Below, piece after piece: positions 46,535 to 54,956 of a DNA stretch of 64,000 bases. Source of the DNA: Gluconacetobacter aggeris (lineage in GTDB: Bacteria; Pseudomonadota; Alphaproteobacteria; Acetobacterales; Acetobacteraceae); assembly GCF_014174395.1 (NCBI RefSeq), contig NZ_JABEQD010000013.1:1-64000 (forward strand). The letters run 5' to 3'. Each line of letters opens with the position of its first letter. The stretch's first letter is position 1. The position numbers and the translations under genes were made by a program. The notes beneath the pieces are model-generated. The model was not told the DNA's origin, ran no database searches, and saw only the letters and a program-made list of their open reading frames with translations.

Positions 46535-46612
46535 CGGCAACAGCCCGGACCCCCGATCATGATGACGCCGCACCAATCGTGGCGTGAACCCACAGCGGTG
46601 GCAAGCCGTCCG

Positions 46613-47431
46613 TCAGGACGACATGCCGCCCGTCTCGGGCATCGACCCGGCCTGGCCGGCAGGCTGGCGATTATAATAGGCCTCGGCCCATCGCGGCGGC
46701 AGCAGATCCATCAGCCGCGACCCGGCCACCAGCCACCAGGGAAAGACGATCCGCCGCCGGCCGGCCGCGACCCCGCGCAGGATCGCGGCGGCGGCTTCAT
46801 CCACCTCGGTCAGGCCCGGCATCGGAAAATCGTTGGCCGCCACCATGGGCGTACGGACAAACCCGCAGCAGACGCTGGACAGCCGGATGCCGTCACCCGC
46901 CACATTGCCCCCCGTCGCGACCATGAACCGGTCCACCGCCGCCTTCGACGCGCAATAGGACGGCGTGCCGGGAAACGAGACCAGCCCGGCGACCGAGGCA
47001 ATGGCGCAGATCCGCCCGCGCACTCCCTGCCCGTCCGGCGCCTGCCCGCCCATCACCTCCAGCGCCGGCAGCACGGTGTTGATCACCCCGCCCAGATTGA
47101 CGTCCAGCATACGCCGGACCTGCCCCTCGGACTCGCGCGGCGCGCCGGTGGAACGCGGCGACGTGGAAGCCGTGATGCCGGCGCAGGCGAACACCAGATC
47201 CAGCGGCCCGGCATCGCCGATCCATGCCGCCATACCCTCCGCGTCACGCACGTCCTGGCGCCGGGCCAGCACACGCGCGCCCCGTGCGGCACAGTCCCGC
47301 CCCACCGCCTCCAGCCGCCCCGCATCGCGCCCGCCCAGATGCAATACGGCGCCGGGGGCCGCCAGATGAAGGGCGATCGCCCGCCCGATGCCCGACGAGG
47401 CCCCGGTGATCAGAATCATGTCCCGTTTCAT
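46613..47431 (-). CDS. Short-chain dehydrogenase/reductase
   Basis: 272 residues. The classical SDR signs are MILITGASSGIGRAIALHLA (cofactor loop TGxxxGIG), the NNAG-like FACAGITAS, the active-site serine in ASVAGLVSF, and YCASKAAVDRFM (YxxxK). The C-terminal ~40 residues are a hydrophobic extension (IVFPWWLVAGSRLMDLLPP) of the kind seen in membrane-leaning SDRs acting on lipids or sugars. The substrate is unknown. It is divergent from gmk across 92 bases and precedes the NCS1 permease by 78. Confidence 0.85.
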   Translation of the reverse strand: MKRDMILITGASSGIGRAIALHLAAPGAVLHLGGRDAGRLEAVGRDCAARGARVLARRQDVRDAEGMAAWIGDAGPLDLVFACAGITASTSPRSTGAPRESEGQVRRMLDVNLGGVINTVLPALEVMGGQAPDGQGVRGRICAIASVAGLVSFPGTPSYCASKAAVDRFMVATGGNVAGDGIRLSSVCCGFVRTPMVAANDFPMPGLTEVDEAAAAILRGVAAGRRRIVFPWWLVAGSRLMDLLPPRWAEAYYNRQPAGQAGSMPETGGMSS

Positions 47432-47523
47432 GTTCGCCAGAATAGAGACTGCCTGATAAAAGACCGCAAATCCGTGCCGGGCCGGCGCGGAATCGTATCG
47501 GAACGGACGAGGATCAGGGGGAT

Positions 47524-48195
47524 ATGCCGACGATGACGCCCAGCAGGGAACGACACGGCCCGTCCGCCCGGCCGCATGTGGCGCGGCGTGGGGTCTGCCT
47601 GGTGATCTCGGCGCCCTCGGGTGCCGGAAAATCGACCATCGCCAACGCCCTGCGCGCGGCCGAGCCCCAGTTGCTGCATTCCGTGTCGGTCACCACCCGC
47701 CAACCCCGTCCGGGCGAAAGCGACGGCGTGCATTATCATTTCCGCACCATGGAACAGTTCGAGCGGATGGCCGCGACCGGCGAGCTGCTGGAATGGGCAA
47801 CCGTGTTCGGCCGGGGCTACGGCACCCCGCGCGGCCCGGTCGAGGCCGCCCTGGCCGAAGGGCGCGACATGGTCTTCGATATCGACTGGCAGGGCCACCG
47901 GCAGATCCGCGCGGCGCTGCCCCATGACGTGATCAGCCTGTTCGTGCTGCCGCCCTCGCTGGCGGAACTGGAACGGCGCCTGCACGGCCGCGCCTCGGAC
48001 CATCCGGAAGAAATCGCAAAGCGCATGACGGCGGCACGTGACGAAATCGCCCATTGGCAGGAATTCGACCACGTCATCGTGAATTCCGACCTGGACCAGG
48101 CGATTGCCGAGGCCCGGTCGATCCTGGTCGCGGCCCGGCTCCAGACAGCCCGCCAGAAGGGCCTCCCCGGATTCGTCGCCGGTTTCGAAGGCTGA
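47524..48195 (+). CDS. gmk: Guanylate kinase
   Basis: 223 residues. It phosphorylates GMP to GDP, essential for nucleotide and ppGpp pools. The P-loop is VISAPSGAGKSTIANAL, and GMP-binding elements are HSVSVTTRQPRPGESDGVHY and VFDIDWQGHRQIR. The lid LHGRASDHPEEIAKRM has the conserved Arg pattern. The N-terminus has ~20 residues before the P-loop. It is followed by dnaB after 78 bases on the same strand. Confidence 0.95.
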   Translation: MPTMTPSRERHGPSARPHVARRGVCLVISAPSGAGKSTIANALRAAEPQLLHSVSVTTRQPRPGESDGVHYHFRTMEQFERMAATGELLEWATVFGRGYGTPRGPVEAALAEGRDMVFDIDWQGHRQIRAALPHDVISLFVLPPSLAELERRLHGRASDHPEEIAKRMTAARDEIAHWQEFDHVIVNSDLDQAIAEARSILVAARLQTARQKGLPGFVAGFEG

Positions 48196-48273
48196 GGCAC
48201 CGGATCGTCCACCAACCATGCCGCCATGCGTTGGCCCCTGTGTCGTCGTCCGGCTGTCTGCTAGGAGGAACGG

Positions 48274-49806
48274 GTGAACCAGATCGATACCACCCAGACC
48301 GAGTCCCGCGCCGGGGACGGCTCCCTGCTGGGCCTGACCCAGCGCCAGCCCCCCGCCAACATGCAGGCGGAACAGGCCCTGCTGGGCGCGCTGCTGACCA
48401 ACAACCGCGCCTATGAGCGCGTGTCGGACTTCCTGACCGGCGCCCATTTCGCCGACGCGGTGAACGGCCGGATCTTCGACGCCATCGCACGGCGGATCGA
48501 AGCCGGGCAACTGGCCGACCCGGTCACCCTGCGCAGCGAGTTCGAGCATTCCGGCGTGCTGGAACCGGTCGGCGGCATGGCCTATCTGGCCCGCCTGCTG
48601 ACGGCGATGGTCGGCATCATCAATGCCGGCGATTACGGCCGGGTGATCCACGATGCCTGGGTCCGCCGCCAATTGATCGAGATCGGCGAGGAGGTCGTGA
48701 ACAACGCCTTCGGCGCCCGTCCGGAACTGGACGGCGTGGACCAGATCGCGGCGGGCGAAGAGGCGCTGTTCCGCCTAGCCACCGACAAGGGACAGGATGG
48801 CGGCTTCACCAGTTTCGACCGTGCCCTGGCCGACGCGCTGGACGTGGCCGAAAAGGCCTTCCACCGCACCGGCGACGTGGTCGGCCTGACGACCGGCCTG
48901 CGCGACCTGGACAAGAAGACCGGCGGCCTGCACCCGTCCGACCTGCTGATCCTGGCCGGGCGACCGGCCATGGGCAAGACGGCGCTGGCGACCAAGATCG
49001 CCTTCAGCGCCGCCCGCGCCCTGATGCGCGAGGCCGAGGACGCGCCGCCGGGCACCCAGACCAAGGGGTCGGTGGCCATCTTCTCGCTGGAAATGTCGGC
49101 CGAGCAGTTGGCCACCCGTATCCTGTCGGAGCAGGCCAGCGTGTCGGGCGAACGCATCCGCCGGGGCGAGATCGGACAGAGGGAATTCGACCGCTTCGTC
49201 CAGGTCACGCGCGAACTGGCGCAATTGCCGCTGCATATCGACGACACGCCCGCCATCTCGCTGTCGGCCATGCGCACGCGCTGCCGCCGGCTGGCCCGCA
49301 CCAAGGGGCTGAGCCTGGTGGTGGTCGATTACCTCCAACTGATGCGTCCTTCGGTGGGTACGCGGCCGGAAAGCCGCGTGCTGGAAATTTCCATGATCAC
49401 CCAGGGGCTGAAGGCGATCGCCAAGGAACTCAGCGTACCGGTGATCGCGCTGTCCCAGCTCTCGCGCCAGGTCGAAAGCCGCGAGGACAAGCGGCCGATG
49501 CTGTCGGATCTGCGTGAATCGGGCTCGATCGAGCAGGACGCCGACGCGGTGATGTTCGTCTATCGCGACCAGTATTATCTGCAACAGCGCCAGCCCAAGG
49601 AAACGGCCTACGATTCGACCGAAAAATACCAGACGGCGCTGGAAGACTGGCAACGCAAGATGGACCTGGCGCACAACCGGGCCGAACTGATCCTGGAAAA
49701 ACAGCGTCACGGCCCCACCGGCACCGTGCATCTGTTCTTCGAGGGCGAATTCACCCGCTTCGGCGATCTCGACCTGGTTCACGAAGGCGGATACCCACCT
49801 TCGTAA
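48274..49806 (+). CDS. dnaB: Replicative DNA helicase DnaB
   Basis: 510 residues from a GTG at 48274 behind a near-perfect AGGAGGAA. It is the hexameric 5'-3' replication-fork helicase. The N-terminal domain (PPANMQAEQALLGALLTNNR) contacts primase. The RecA-like motor has Walker A LAGRPAMGKTALATK, Walker B LVVVDYLQLM, and the DnaB motifs FSLEMSAEQLATRILSEQ and SQLSRQVESREDKRP, then RESGSIEQDADAVMFVYR. There is no intein. Length and motif order are normal. Confidence 0.97.
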   Translation: MNQIDTTQTESRAGDGSLLGLTQRQPPANMQAEQALLGALLTNNRAYERVSDFLTGAHFADAVNGRIFDAIARRIEAGQLADPVTLRSEFEHSGVLEPVGGMAYLARLLTAMVGIINAGDYGRVIHDAWVRRQLIEIGEEVVNNAFGARPELDGVDQIAAGEEALFRLATDKGQDGGFTSFDRALADALDVAEKAFHRTGDVVGLTTGLRDLDKKTGGLHPSDLLILAGRPAMGKTALATKIAFSAARALMREAEDAPPGTQTKGSVAIFSLEMSAEQLATRILSEQASVSGERIRRGEIGQREFDRFVQVTRELAQLPLHIDDTPAISLSAMRTRCRRLARTKGLSLVVVDYLQLMRPSVGTRPESRVLEISMITQGLKAIAKELSVPVIALSQLSRQVESREDKRPMLSDLRESGSIEQDADAVMFVYRDQYYLQQRQPKETAYDSTEKYQTALEDWQRKMDLAHNRAELILEKQRHGPTGTVHLFFEGEFTRFGDLDLVHEGGYPPS

Positions 49807-49840
49807 CTCTCCGGCTCATCCCGCAATCGGCAAGATTTCC

Positions 49841-50266
49841 ATGCAGACCATCACCATGTCCCTGGCCGCCTTTACGGTATCGGCGGCCGTTTTCACGATG
49901 TCACCCGGCCTGGACACGGCAACCGTCCTGCGCACCTCGACCATATCGGGGGCAAAAAGCGGGCTGGGCGCATCGCTGGGGATCACGGGCGGCCTGCTGG
50001 TCTGGGGCGTCAGCGCGGCATTCGGGCTGACGGCGCTGCTCGCGGCTTCGACGCTCGCCTTCAATATCGTGAAATGGGCCGGCGCCGCCTACCTGTTCTA
50101 TCTCGGTATCGGCATGCTTCTGCGTCCGCGCACGGTTTTTTCGGGGGACGCCACCGAGGCGACCCGCAGACTGTCGCCCGCCGCCGTCGTCCGGCGGCTC
50201 GATCGCCTGACCGGCTGCATCTTCATGGGCTTCGGCCTCAAGCTGGCCCTGACCGACAGGCACTGA
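49841..50266 (+). pseudogene. LysE-family exporter with an internal deletion
   Basis: 141 residues where LysE/RhtB amino-acid exporters have ~205. The N-terminal half is normal (FTVSAAVFTMSPGLDTATVL with the SPGP-like motif, GASLGITGGLLVWGVSAAFG, and WAGAAYLFYLGIGMLLRP). The chain then jumps to the last segment (RLDRLTGCIFMGFGLKLAL). About 65 residues, including the usual NPK motif and the two central helices, are missing without loss of frame. The product probably does not transport. I call it a deletion derivative, with some chance that it is expressed. Confidence 0.7.
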
Positions 50267-50307
50267 AAGAACGGACCGCCAGGTCTTCCTGCCGCCACGA
50301 TTTCCCG

Positions 50308-50685
50308 TCAGCCACCGCGACGCATCATTTTATCCAGGGCAGCGACAACGCTGGACATCGTGTAGGGTTTCGCAAGGACCGAAACACCCGGAAACGCTTC
50401 GATCACCGATGACGCCGATCCGTAGCCGGTGGCGAACAGGAACGGAATCCCGCCTTCGGACAAGGCCCGCGCGACGGGCAGGGAACTCTCCCCATCGATA
50501 TTGACATCGAGAATGGCCAGATCGACCGCGTAATTGTTCAGGATATCGAAGGCATCCTGAAGCGTCGACGCAATGTGGACACGGGCCCCATGCTCCGCCC
50601 CCAGCACGTCTTCCAGCTCCATCGCGATGATGAATTCATCTTCCAGGACAAGGATGCTCTGGTCTTTCAAGGTCGCGGGCCCCAA
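50308..50685 (-). CDS. Single-domain response regulator (CheY-like)
   Basis: About 120-125 residues. The first usable starts are TTG at 50685 or 50670 and no good ribosome binding site is visible, so the true start is uncertain. The receiver fold is complete: ILVLEDEFIIAMELEDVLG with the acidic pair, the phospho-acceptor aspartate in AILDVNIDGES, PFLFATGYGS, and the lysine in VSVLAKPYTMSS. This subtype usually pairs with HWE-type histidine kinases. A remnant of such a kinase lies directly upstream at 50701-50889, so the regulator may be an orphan. Confidence 0.8.
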   Translation of the reverse strand: MGPATLKDQSILVLEDEFIIAMELEDVLGAEHGARVHIASTLQDAFDILNNYAVDLAILDVNIDGESSLPVARALSEGGIPFLFATGYGSASSVIEAFPGVSVLAKPYTMSSVVAALDKMMRRGG

Positions 50686-50700
50686 TTCTTCATTCGCTTT

Positions 50701-50889
50701 TCAGCAGAAAAAAGAACGTCGGCGAGCAGACGTTCCACAATGGCGGGTCGCCGTTCCCTTGAGGTCATGGCTCACGGCACGGTCGATCAGCAGGCTGCCG
50801 AACCCCGACCGTTCGGGCGGCCGGACCGGCGGGCCCAGGATCGTGGGCTCGGAGAATGCCAGCAGATCGCCACCACTCTCCGTCATGAG
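50701..50889 (-). pseudogene. C-terminal remnant of an HWE-family histidine kinase
   Basis: The frame reads TESGGDLLAFSEP, then LGPPVRPPERSGFGSLLIDR and AVSHDLKG. This is the end of the ATPase domain of HWE kinases (GGPPVxPPxRxGFGSxLI). The sequence then diverges (TATRHCGTSARRRSFFC), and nothing upstream restores the rest of the kinase. Only ~60 residues remain. The neighbouring CheY-like regulator is the expected partner. The gene has been truncated and frameshifted. Confidence 0.65.
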
Positions 50890-51239
50890 GTGCTTCGCGG
50901 TTGCGCTCCGAAGGGTGGCCGGCAGGTCAAGCCCGCCGCGTGTCCATCCGTTCGCCATCCCGATAGACCAGGGCCCCTGTTGCCCGCCATCCGGCATCCT
51001 CCCTCATACCCATCGCAACTCCACCGCCCCCGCGATGTTTCTCCCGATGCTGACGCCACGCCCAACGTGACCTGACCATGCATCTTGCCATCGTCAGCCA
51101 TGCCGGCAGACCCGTCCACGGAGGAGTCGCCATCCACATGACGAAAGAGGGCAGCACGAGGGTCATTGTGCCGAGCAGCGGAATGCGCGCAATCCGACAG
51201 CGCAAATGCGACCATGGCAACGACCGCGGCTCGTTTCAT
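50883..51239 (-). CDS. Possible small exported protein, unknown
   Basis: 118 residues from ATG 51239. The N-terminus MKRAAVVAMVAFALSDCAHS looks like a lipoprotein signal, but the residue before the Cys is Asp, where Gly, Ala or Ser is required. A GGC to GAC change in a former LSGC lipobox is possible. The remainder is low in complexity and shows no domain. The frame ends exactly where the kinase remnant begins. It may be a decayed gene. Confidence 0.3.
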   Translation of the reverse strand: MKRAAVVAMVAFALSDCAHSAARHNDPRAALFRHVDGDSSVDGSAGMADDGKMHGQVTLGVASASGETSRGRWSCDGYEGGCRMAGNRGPGLSGWRTDGHAAGLTCRPPFGAQPRSTS

Positions 51240-51293
51240 TATGGCACACATTTTCTTTTCAGGACGCCCTATTCCGTCACTATTTCCTAACAC

Positions 51294-51484
51294 AAGCTCG
51301 GCGACAGATCATGCCGATTCTTCCAATATCCAGGATATCTATAGAGAATATCATGAATATACACGATGCCGGATAAGGTTATCCTGGCATGATTATATTC
51401 TTTTTTAAAGAATAAAAATTTCGGGCGGTTCGCGATTTTTTTCCTTTTTCAGTAAAGACAAGAAATCAGCGCAGCATTTCGTTC
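51294..51484. other. AT-rich intergenic stretch
   Basis: No gene. ATTCTTT-TTT-AAAGAAT at 51397-51413 is a small stem, and TTTTTTTCCTTTTTCAGTAAAGAC follows. Together they look like a degenerate copy of the two-hairpin repeat, placed as expected at the 3' end of the DUF3147 gene. Confidence 0.3.
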
Positions 51485-51832
51485 TTACAGGCCTATACTC
51501 ATTCGCCCCGCGCACCACACGCTCAGTCCGTAGAGCAATATTGTAACACCGCATCCCACTGCCAGCGCACCGTAGAAAGGGATGCCATGCCGCATCATCC
51601 ACGGAATCAGCAGAAACATCGGCAACGACGGAATGACATACCAGAAGGTGGCACCGACATGGGCCTCCATCCGCACCGGGTCCCGGGTCTCCTGCCAGAG
51701 CCAGAGCATACCCAATATCGAAATCAGCGGGAGTGACGCGATCAGGGCGCCGAAGCCAGGATACCGTCGCGCTACGGTCGAAACCACGGCAACGATGATG
51801 CCGGACAATGCCGCCTTGAGCACGAAGAACAT
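51485..51832 (-). CDS. DUF3147-type small membrane protein
   Basis: 115 residues from ATG 51832. A longer frame to 51928 exists but its extra part is not hydrophobic. Four membrane segments are visible: FFVLKAALSGIIVAVVSTVA, FGALIASLPLISILGMLWLW, FWYVIPSLPMFLLIPWMM and FYGALAVGCGVTILLYGLSV. The LIASLPLISILGMLW and YVIPSLPMFLLIPWM segments are what I know from DUF3147 proteins. Function unknown. Confidence 0.72.
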   Translation of the reverse strand: MFFVLKAALSGIIVAVVSTVARRYPGFGALIASLPLISILGMLWLWQETRDPVRMEAHVGATFWYVIPSLPMFLLIPWMMRHGIPFYGALAVGCGVTILLYGLSVWCAGRMSIGL

Positions 51833-51945
51833 CGGATCTCGCCCTTCTCCCGCCTCACGCACCCTTCCCGAGCATAAGACCGGCGGAGCCCGCAAGCATC
51901 CACCTCTTGAATACCGGGAATTAGGCATCTGATTTTTTAGGAGAA

Positions 51946-52022
51946 TGGCGCACCCGAAAGGACTCGAACCTCTAACCCCCAGATTCGTAGTCTGGTGCTC
52001 TATCCAATTGAGCTACGGGTGC
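51946..52022 (-). tRNA. tRNA-Arg (anticodon ACG)
   Basis: 77 bases on the minus strand with CCA encoded. Acceptor arms are GCACCCG and CGGGTGC. The D-arm contains AGCTCAATTGGATAGAGC, the anticodon loop CTACGAA sits in a CCAGA/TCTGG stem, and the T-arm has GGTTCGAGTCC. Anticodon ACG (read as ICG) decodes CGU, CGC and CGA. No integrase or duplicated 3' end is seen next to it. Confidence 0.96.
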
Positions 52023-52194
52023 GTCGTGGGGCGCTGTTTAACCGAGAGATCGGGACACGACAACCCCCTTTGAGCGATTTTTTTCATCTCCATGACAAGA
52101 GCCGGATGCGGTTCCAGAGGGCGAGCGGGCATGGCAGAGTACCACCACCTTCCGGCGGTGGACACCGGACGGGTGCAAGCGGCGAGGAGGAAGC

Positions 52195-53121
52195 ATGGCC
52201 GACCGGGTGTGGAGAAACAGCAGGTGCGCGGGCATGGGCGTAATCGGGGCGGCTTCGCTGCTGCTGGGATTTCTGGCCGTGCCGCAGAAAGCCGACGCAT
52301 GGGGCGTCGAAGGCCATCAGGTGATCGCGGCCCTGGCCTGGGATTACCTGACGCCCGCCAGCCGACACACCGTCGATACGATCCTGGCCAGCGACCATGA
52401 CACCCTCACCGGCCCCGACCTGATGGGGCGGGCGGTCTGGGCGGATGTCTGGCGTCGCACACATCCCGAAACCGGGGAGTGGCATTTCGTCGATATCGAG
52501 ATCGATCATCCCGACCTGGCATCGGCCTGCCACGGTTTTCCCGCCTCCTCGGTGCCCGCCAGCGCCGGGCCGGCAAAGGACTGCGTCATCGACCGTCTGG
52601 ATGCCTTCGAACAGGAACTCGCCGATCCGGCGACCAGCCCGGACGAACGCGCTCTGGCGCTGAAATATGTCGTTCATTTCGTGGCGGACATGCATCAGCC
52701 GCTGCATGCGGCCGACAATCACGACAAAGGCGGCAATTGCGTGCGTCTGGCGCTGGGCGGCCCGCGTACCGTCAACCTGCACAGCTACTGGGACACCGTG
52801 GCGGTGTCCGAAGTCGATCCGAATGCGCAGCACCTGGCCGAGCAGTTGTTCCACGAAATCACTACCGGCCAGAAACAGGAATGGGAACAGGGCGATCCGA
52901 AGGCATGGGTCCTGGAGAGCTTCGAACTGGCCCGCGCTGACGCATACAGCCTCGGCTCACCCTCAGGATGCCAGCAAGACGCCGCCCCTATGGCCCTGCC
53001 GCCGGGATATGACGCCATGGCGCGCGGCGTCGTCACGGAACAGTTGAAGAAAGCGGGAGTCCGCCTGGCCCTGCTGCTCAATCGTGCGTTCGATCCCACA
53101 ACGGTCACCGCCGCCCACTAA
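52195..53121 (+). CDS. Secreted S1/P1-type nuclease
   Basis: 308 residues. A signal peptide (MGVIGAASLLLGFLAVPQKADA) precedes the mature start WGVEGHQVIAALA, whose N-terminal Trp and following His are zinc ligands in this family. Other zinc ligands sit in AVWADVWRR, WHFVDIEI, YVVHFVADMHQPLHAADNHD and NLHSYWDT. These enzymes cleave single-stranded DNA or RNA and remove 3'-phosphates outside the cell, probably for nutrient scavenging. It starts 172 bases from the tRNA gene; that gap holds no gene. It converges with the thioesterase gene. Confidence 0.9.
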   Translation: MADRVWRNSRCAGMGVIGAASLLLGFLAVPQKADAWGVEGHQVIAALAWDYLTPASRHTVDTILASDHDTLTGPDLMGRAVWADVWRRTHPETGEWHFVDIEIDHPDLASACHGFPASSVPASAGPAKDCVIDRLDAFEQELADPATSPDERALALKYVVHFVADMHQPLHAADNHDKGGNCVRLALGGPRTVNLHSYWDTVAVSEVDPNAQHLAEQLFHEITTGQKQEWEQGDPKAWVLESFELARADAYSLGSPSGCQQDAAPMALPPGYDAMARGVVTEQLKKAGVRLALLLNRAFDPTTVTAAH

Positions 53122-53134
53122 AGGCGGCGTCCCA

Positions 53135-53629
53135 TTACAGAAGGGCGCGCAGGATCGCGCCCATGGAATTCGCGCTGTCGCGGGCGGGCGGCGTGCGATG
53201 ATAGACGGCACTGGCACGCGCGGCCGGGATGCCATCCACTGTCACCAGCCCCTGCGCGAAGACCAGGCTGCGGGTGATGCGCAGCGTATCCGCCTGCAAT
53301 TCTGCCCAGGCCCCACGGGCGACCGGCGCCATGAAATCCATCGTCAGCGATACGGTGGGCAGGAAATCGTCGCGCAGATCCTCCCGAAAGACGACCGCCA
53401 GCGCCAGGAAGATATCGCACACGGTCGCCAGCCGACCGCCATGACAGAAACCTGCCCGATTGCAGCACGCAGCGGTCACACGAAAACCGCCAATCAGCGC
53501 ACCCGCTTCCTGAGCGACCAGAAAACCACCACTTGCGACATTGAAACCACTGGCCAGGGAGTCTGGCAGGGGAACGAAGCCGGGAGGTGGCGGCAGGGTA
53601 TCACCGGTCGGATCAGGAGGAATCGTCAT
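53135..53629 (-). CDS. PaaI-type hotdog thioesterase
   Basis: 164 residues from ATG 53629 (MTIPPDPTGD). The longer frame to 53686 adds a His-rich piece unlike the family. The hotdog core includes GGFRVTAACCNRAGFCHGGRLATVCD, where PaaI proteins usually have N-x-x-G-x-x-HGG, and then PTVSLTMDFMAPVARGAWAE. Such enzymes hydrolyse acyl- or aryl-CoA thioesters. The substrate is unknown and no pathway genes are adjacent. Confidence 0.8.
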   Translation of the reverse strand: MTIPPDPTGDTLPPPPGFVPLPDSLASGFNVASGGFLVAQEAGALIGGFRVTAACCNRAGFCHGGRLATVCDIFLALAVVFREDLRDDFLPTVSLTMDFMAPVARGAWAELQADTLRITRSLVFAQGLVTVDGIPAARASAVYHRTPPARDSANSMGAILRALL

Positions 53630-53734
53630 GCGCGTCCTGCCAGAATGAGCGGGGTGATGGTGAAAGAAGCCATCGGAATTCTCCATCGAGAGGGATGCCG
53701 GTAGAACCGGGATATGGTGTCGGGCGATCTGCTG

Positions 53735-54273
53735 TCAGTGCGCCAGCAGGGCGCAGGCGACCTCGGTCGCAACATCGTGACACAGGCGCACGATGCTGTG
53801 ACCACCCGACGGATGCACCCGGTTGGTGAGGATCAGCACGAAACTGCCGCTGTCGGGATCCATCCATAGCGGGGTACCTGTGAAGCGGGTATGACCGAAC
53901 GAACCTACGGGAAACACATCGTCCCGAGGCGAGGAATAGTGCGTGCGGATATCCCAGCCCAGTTCCCGCAAATCATCCTTGCCGGGCGGTTGCTGCGGCG
54001 TGGTCATCAGTAACAGGGTTTCAGAGGGAAGGCGGTGAGGCAGACAGCACGGCGGTCCAGCAGGGCCGTGGGATCATGGACGATGCCGCGCAGCATCGCG
54101 CCATGTTCGACGAACTGGGTAGGGGCAATGGTGGGGTACCAGTCGGGGGACGGGAGGAAGCGTGAGTGTGCCATCCCAAGCGGAGAGAGGATGCGGGTCT
54201 GCTCATACTGGACGAGGCTCTGATGTGACAGGTGCTCCACCAGCAGAATGGTCGGGGCGCGTGTCCATGACAC
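53735..54273 (-). pseudogene. Broken serine hydrolase (beta-lactamase class C-like)
   Basis: Two frames together carry the middle and end of a penicillin-binding/beta-lactamase-type hydrolase. The 5' part (to ~54007) has ILSPLGMAHSRFLPSPDWYP and LRGIVHDPTALLDRRAV. The 3' part has LGWDIRTHYSSPRDDVFPVG, GHTRFTGTPLWMDPDSGSFV and LILTNRVHPSGG, where GHTGFTG is the usual KTG-like box. The region between (the GGVAGHAGLFS stretch) and the N-terminus with the catalytic SxxK are missing. The gene is interrupted and shortened. Confidence 0.75.
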
Positions 54274-54405
54274 GGCGCCCGGGGTCTGGCCCGCCCACGG
54301 CCAGCATCGTCCGCCAGGGAGTTGCGGCCGGGCCGGAGAGAGATCGGGAACTCTCGGCCGTCACCTGGGTTTCCTGAGTAATATCAATCCATGAAGGAGG
54401 CTTCC

Positions 54406-54612
54406 ATGGACCAGCCACATTTCTCCGCTTCCGGCATGACCCGTACCGCCCTGCTGGTCGTCGCCATGCTGGGCCTGTCGGCCGGACTGTCGGCCTGCAA
54501 TACGATGCGCGGTGCCGGGCAGGATGTCAGTTCGGTCGGCCATGACGTGTCGCGGGGGGCCAATGCATCGCAGAAAGCGATAACCCGCTCGACCGGCGCG
54601 TCGGAACGATAA
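54406..54612 (+). CDS. Entericidin-like small lipoprotein
   Basis: 68 residues. ATG 54406 lies seven bases after AAGGAGG; the ATG at 54391 overlaps that site and is not used. The signal and lipobox are TALLVVAMLGLSAGLSACNT, and the mature part is CNTMRGAGQDVSSVGHDVSRGA, the EcnA/EcnB pattern. Entericidins are a small antidote/toxin lipoprotein pair in enterics; a single gene here is more likely a stress-related envelope lipoprotein. Followed by the FMN riboswitch region. Confidence 0.85.
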   Translation: MDQPHFSASGMTRTALLVVAMLGLSAGLSACNTMRGAGQDVSSVGHDVSRGANASQKAITRSTGASER

Positions 54613-54710
54613 CCGTCGGGTGCAGGCGCCCAAGGGCATGCCTCTTGCATTCCTGCGGGCCCTTGCCCAATACTGTCGATGTGCCGGTTCCCGTAACCGG
54701 CTGAACTGAC

Positions 54711-54869
54711 GTTCTCGGGGCGGGGTGAAAATCCCCACCGGCGGTAATTGCGCCCGGCCATCGTGCCGCGCATGAGCCCGCGAGCGCCCGTCTGGCCCTG
54801 TGGCCGGGCGGGGACAGCAGATCCGGTGTGATTCCGGAGCCGACGGTCATAGTCCGGATGAGAGAGAAC
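54711..54869 (+). promoter_or_regulatory. FMN riboswitch (RFN element)
   Basis: All conserved pieces are visible: the closing stem GTTCTC ... GAGAAC, the 5' core GGGGCGGGGTGAAAATCCCC then ACCGGCGGTAAT, GAGCCCGCGAGCG, a variable arm, CAGATCCGGTGTGATTCCGG, and AGCCGACGGTCATAGTCCGG. It precedes ribD-ribE-ribBA-ribH and should turn the operon off when FMN is plentiful. Confidence 0.96.
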
Positions 54870-54956
54870 GATGTCCGCAAGGCGCGCCATTCGTGGCGTG
54901 TCGTCGGGCTGGTGTGCCCCGGGTCCGTCCGCTGGATGGGACCATTGGTTTTGGCT

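Noticed and set aside
48274-49806. Intein in DnaB
   Set aside because: The helicase has normal length and uninterrupted Walker A and DnaB motifs.
51946-52022. tRNA-Arg as an integration site
   Set aside because: No integrase gene nearby and no repeat of the tRNA 3' end was seen in the flanking sequence.
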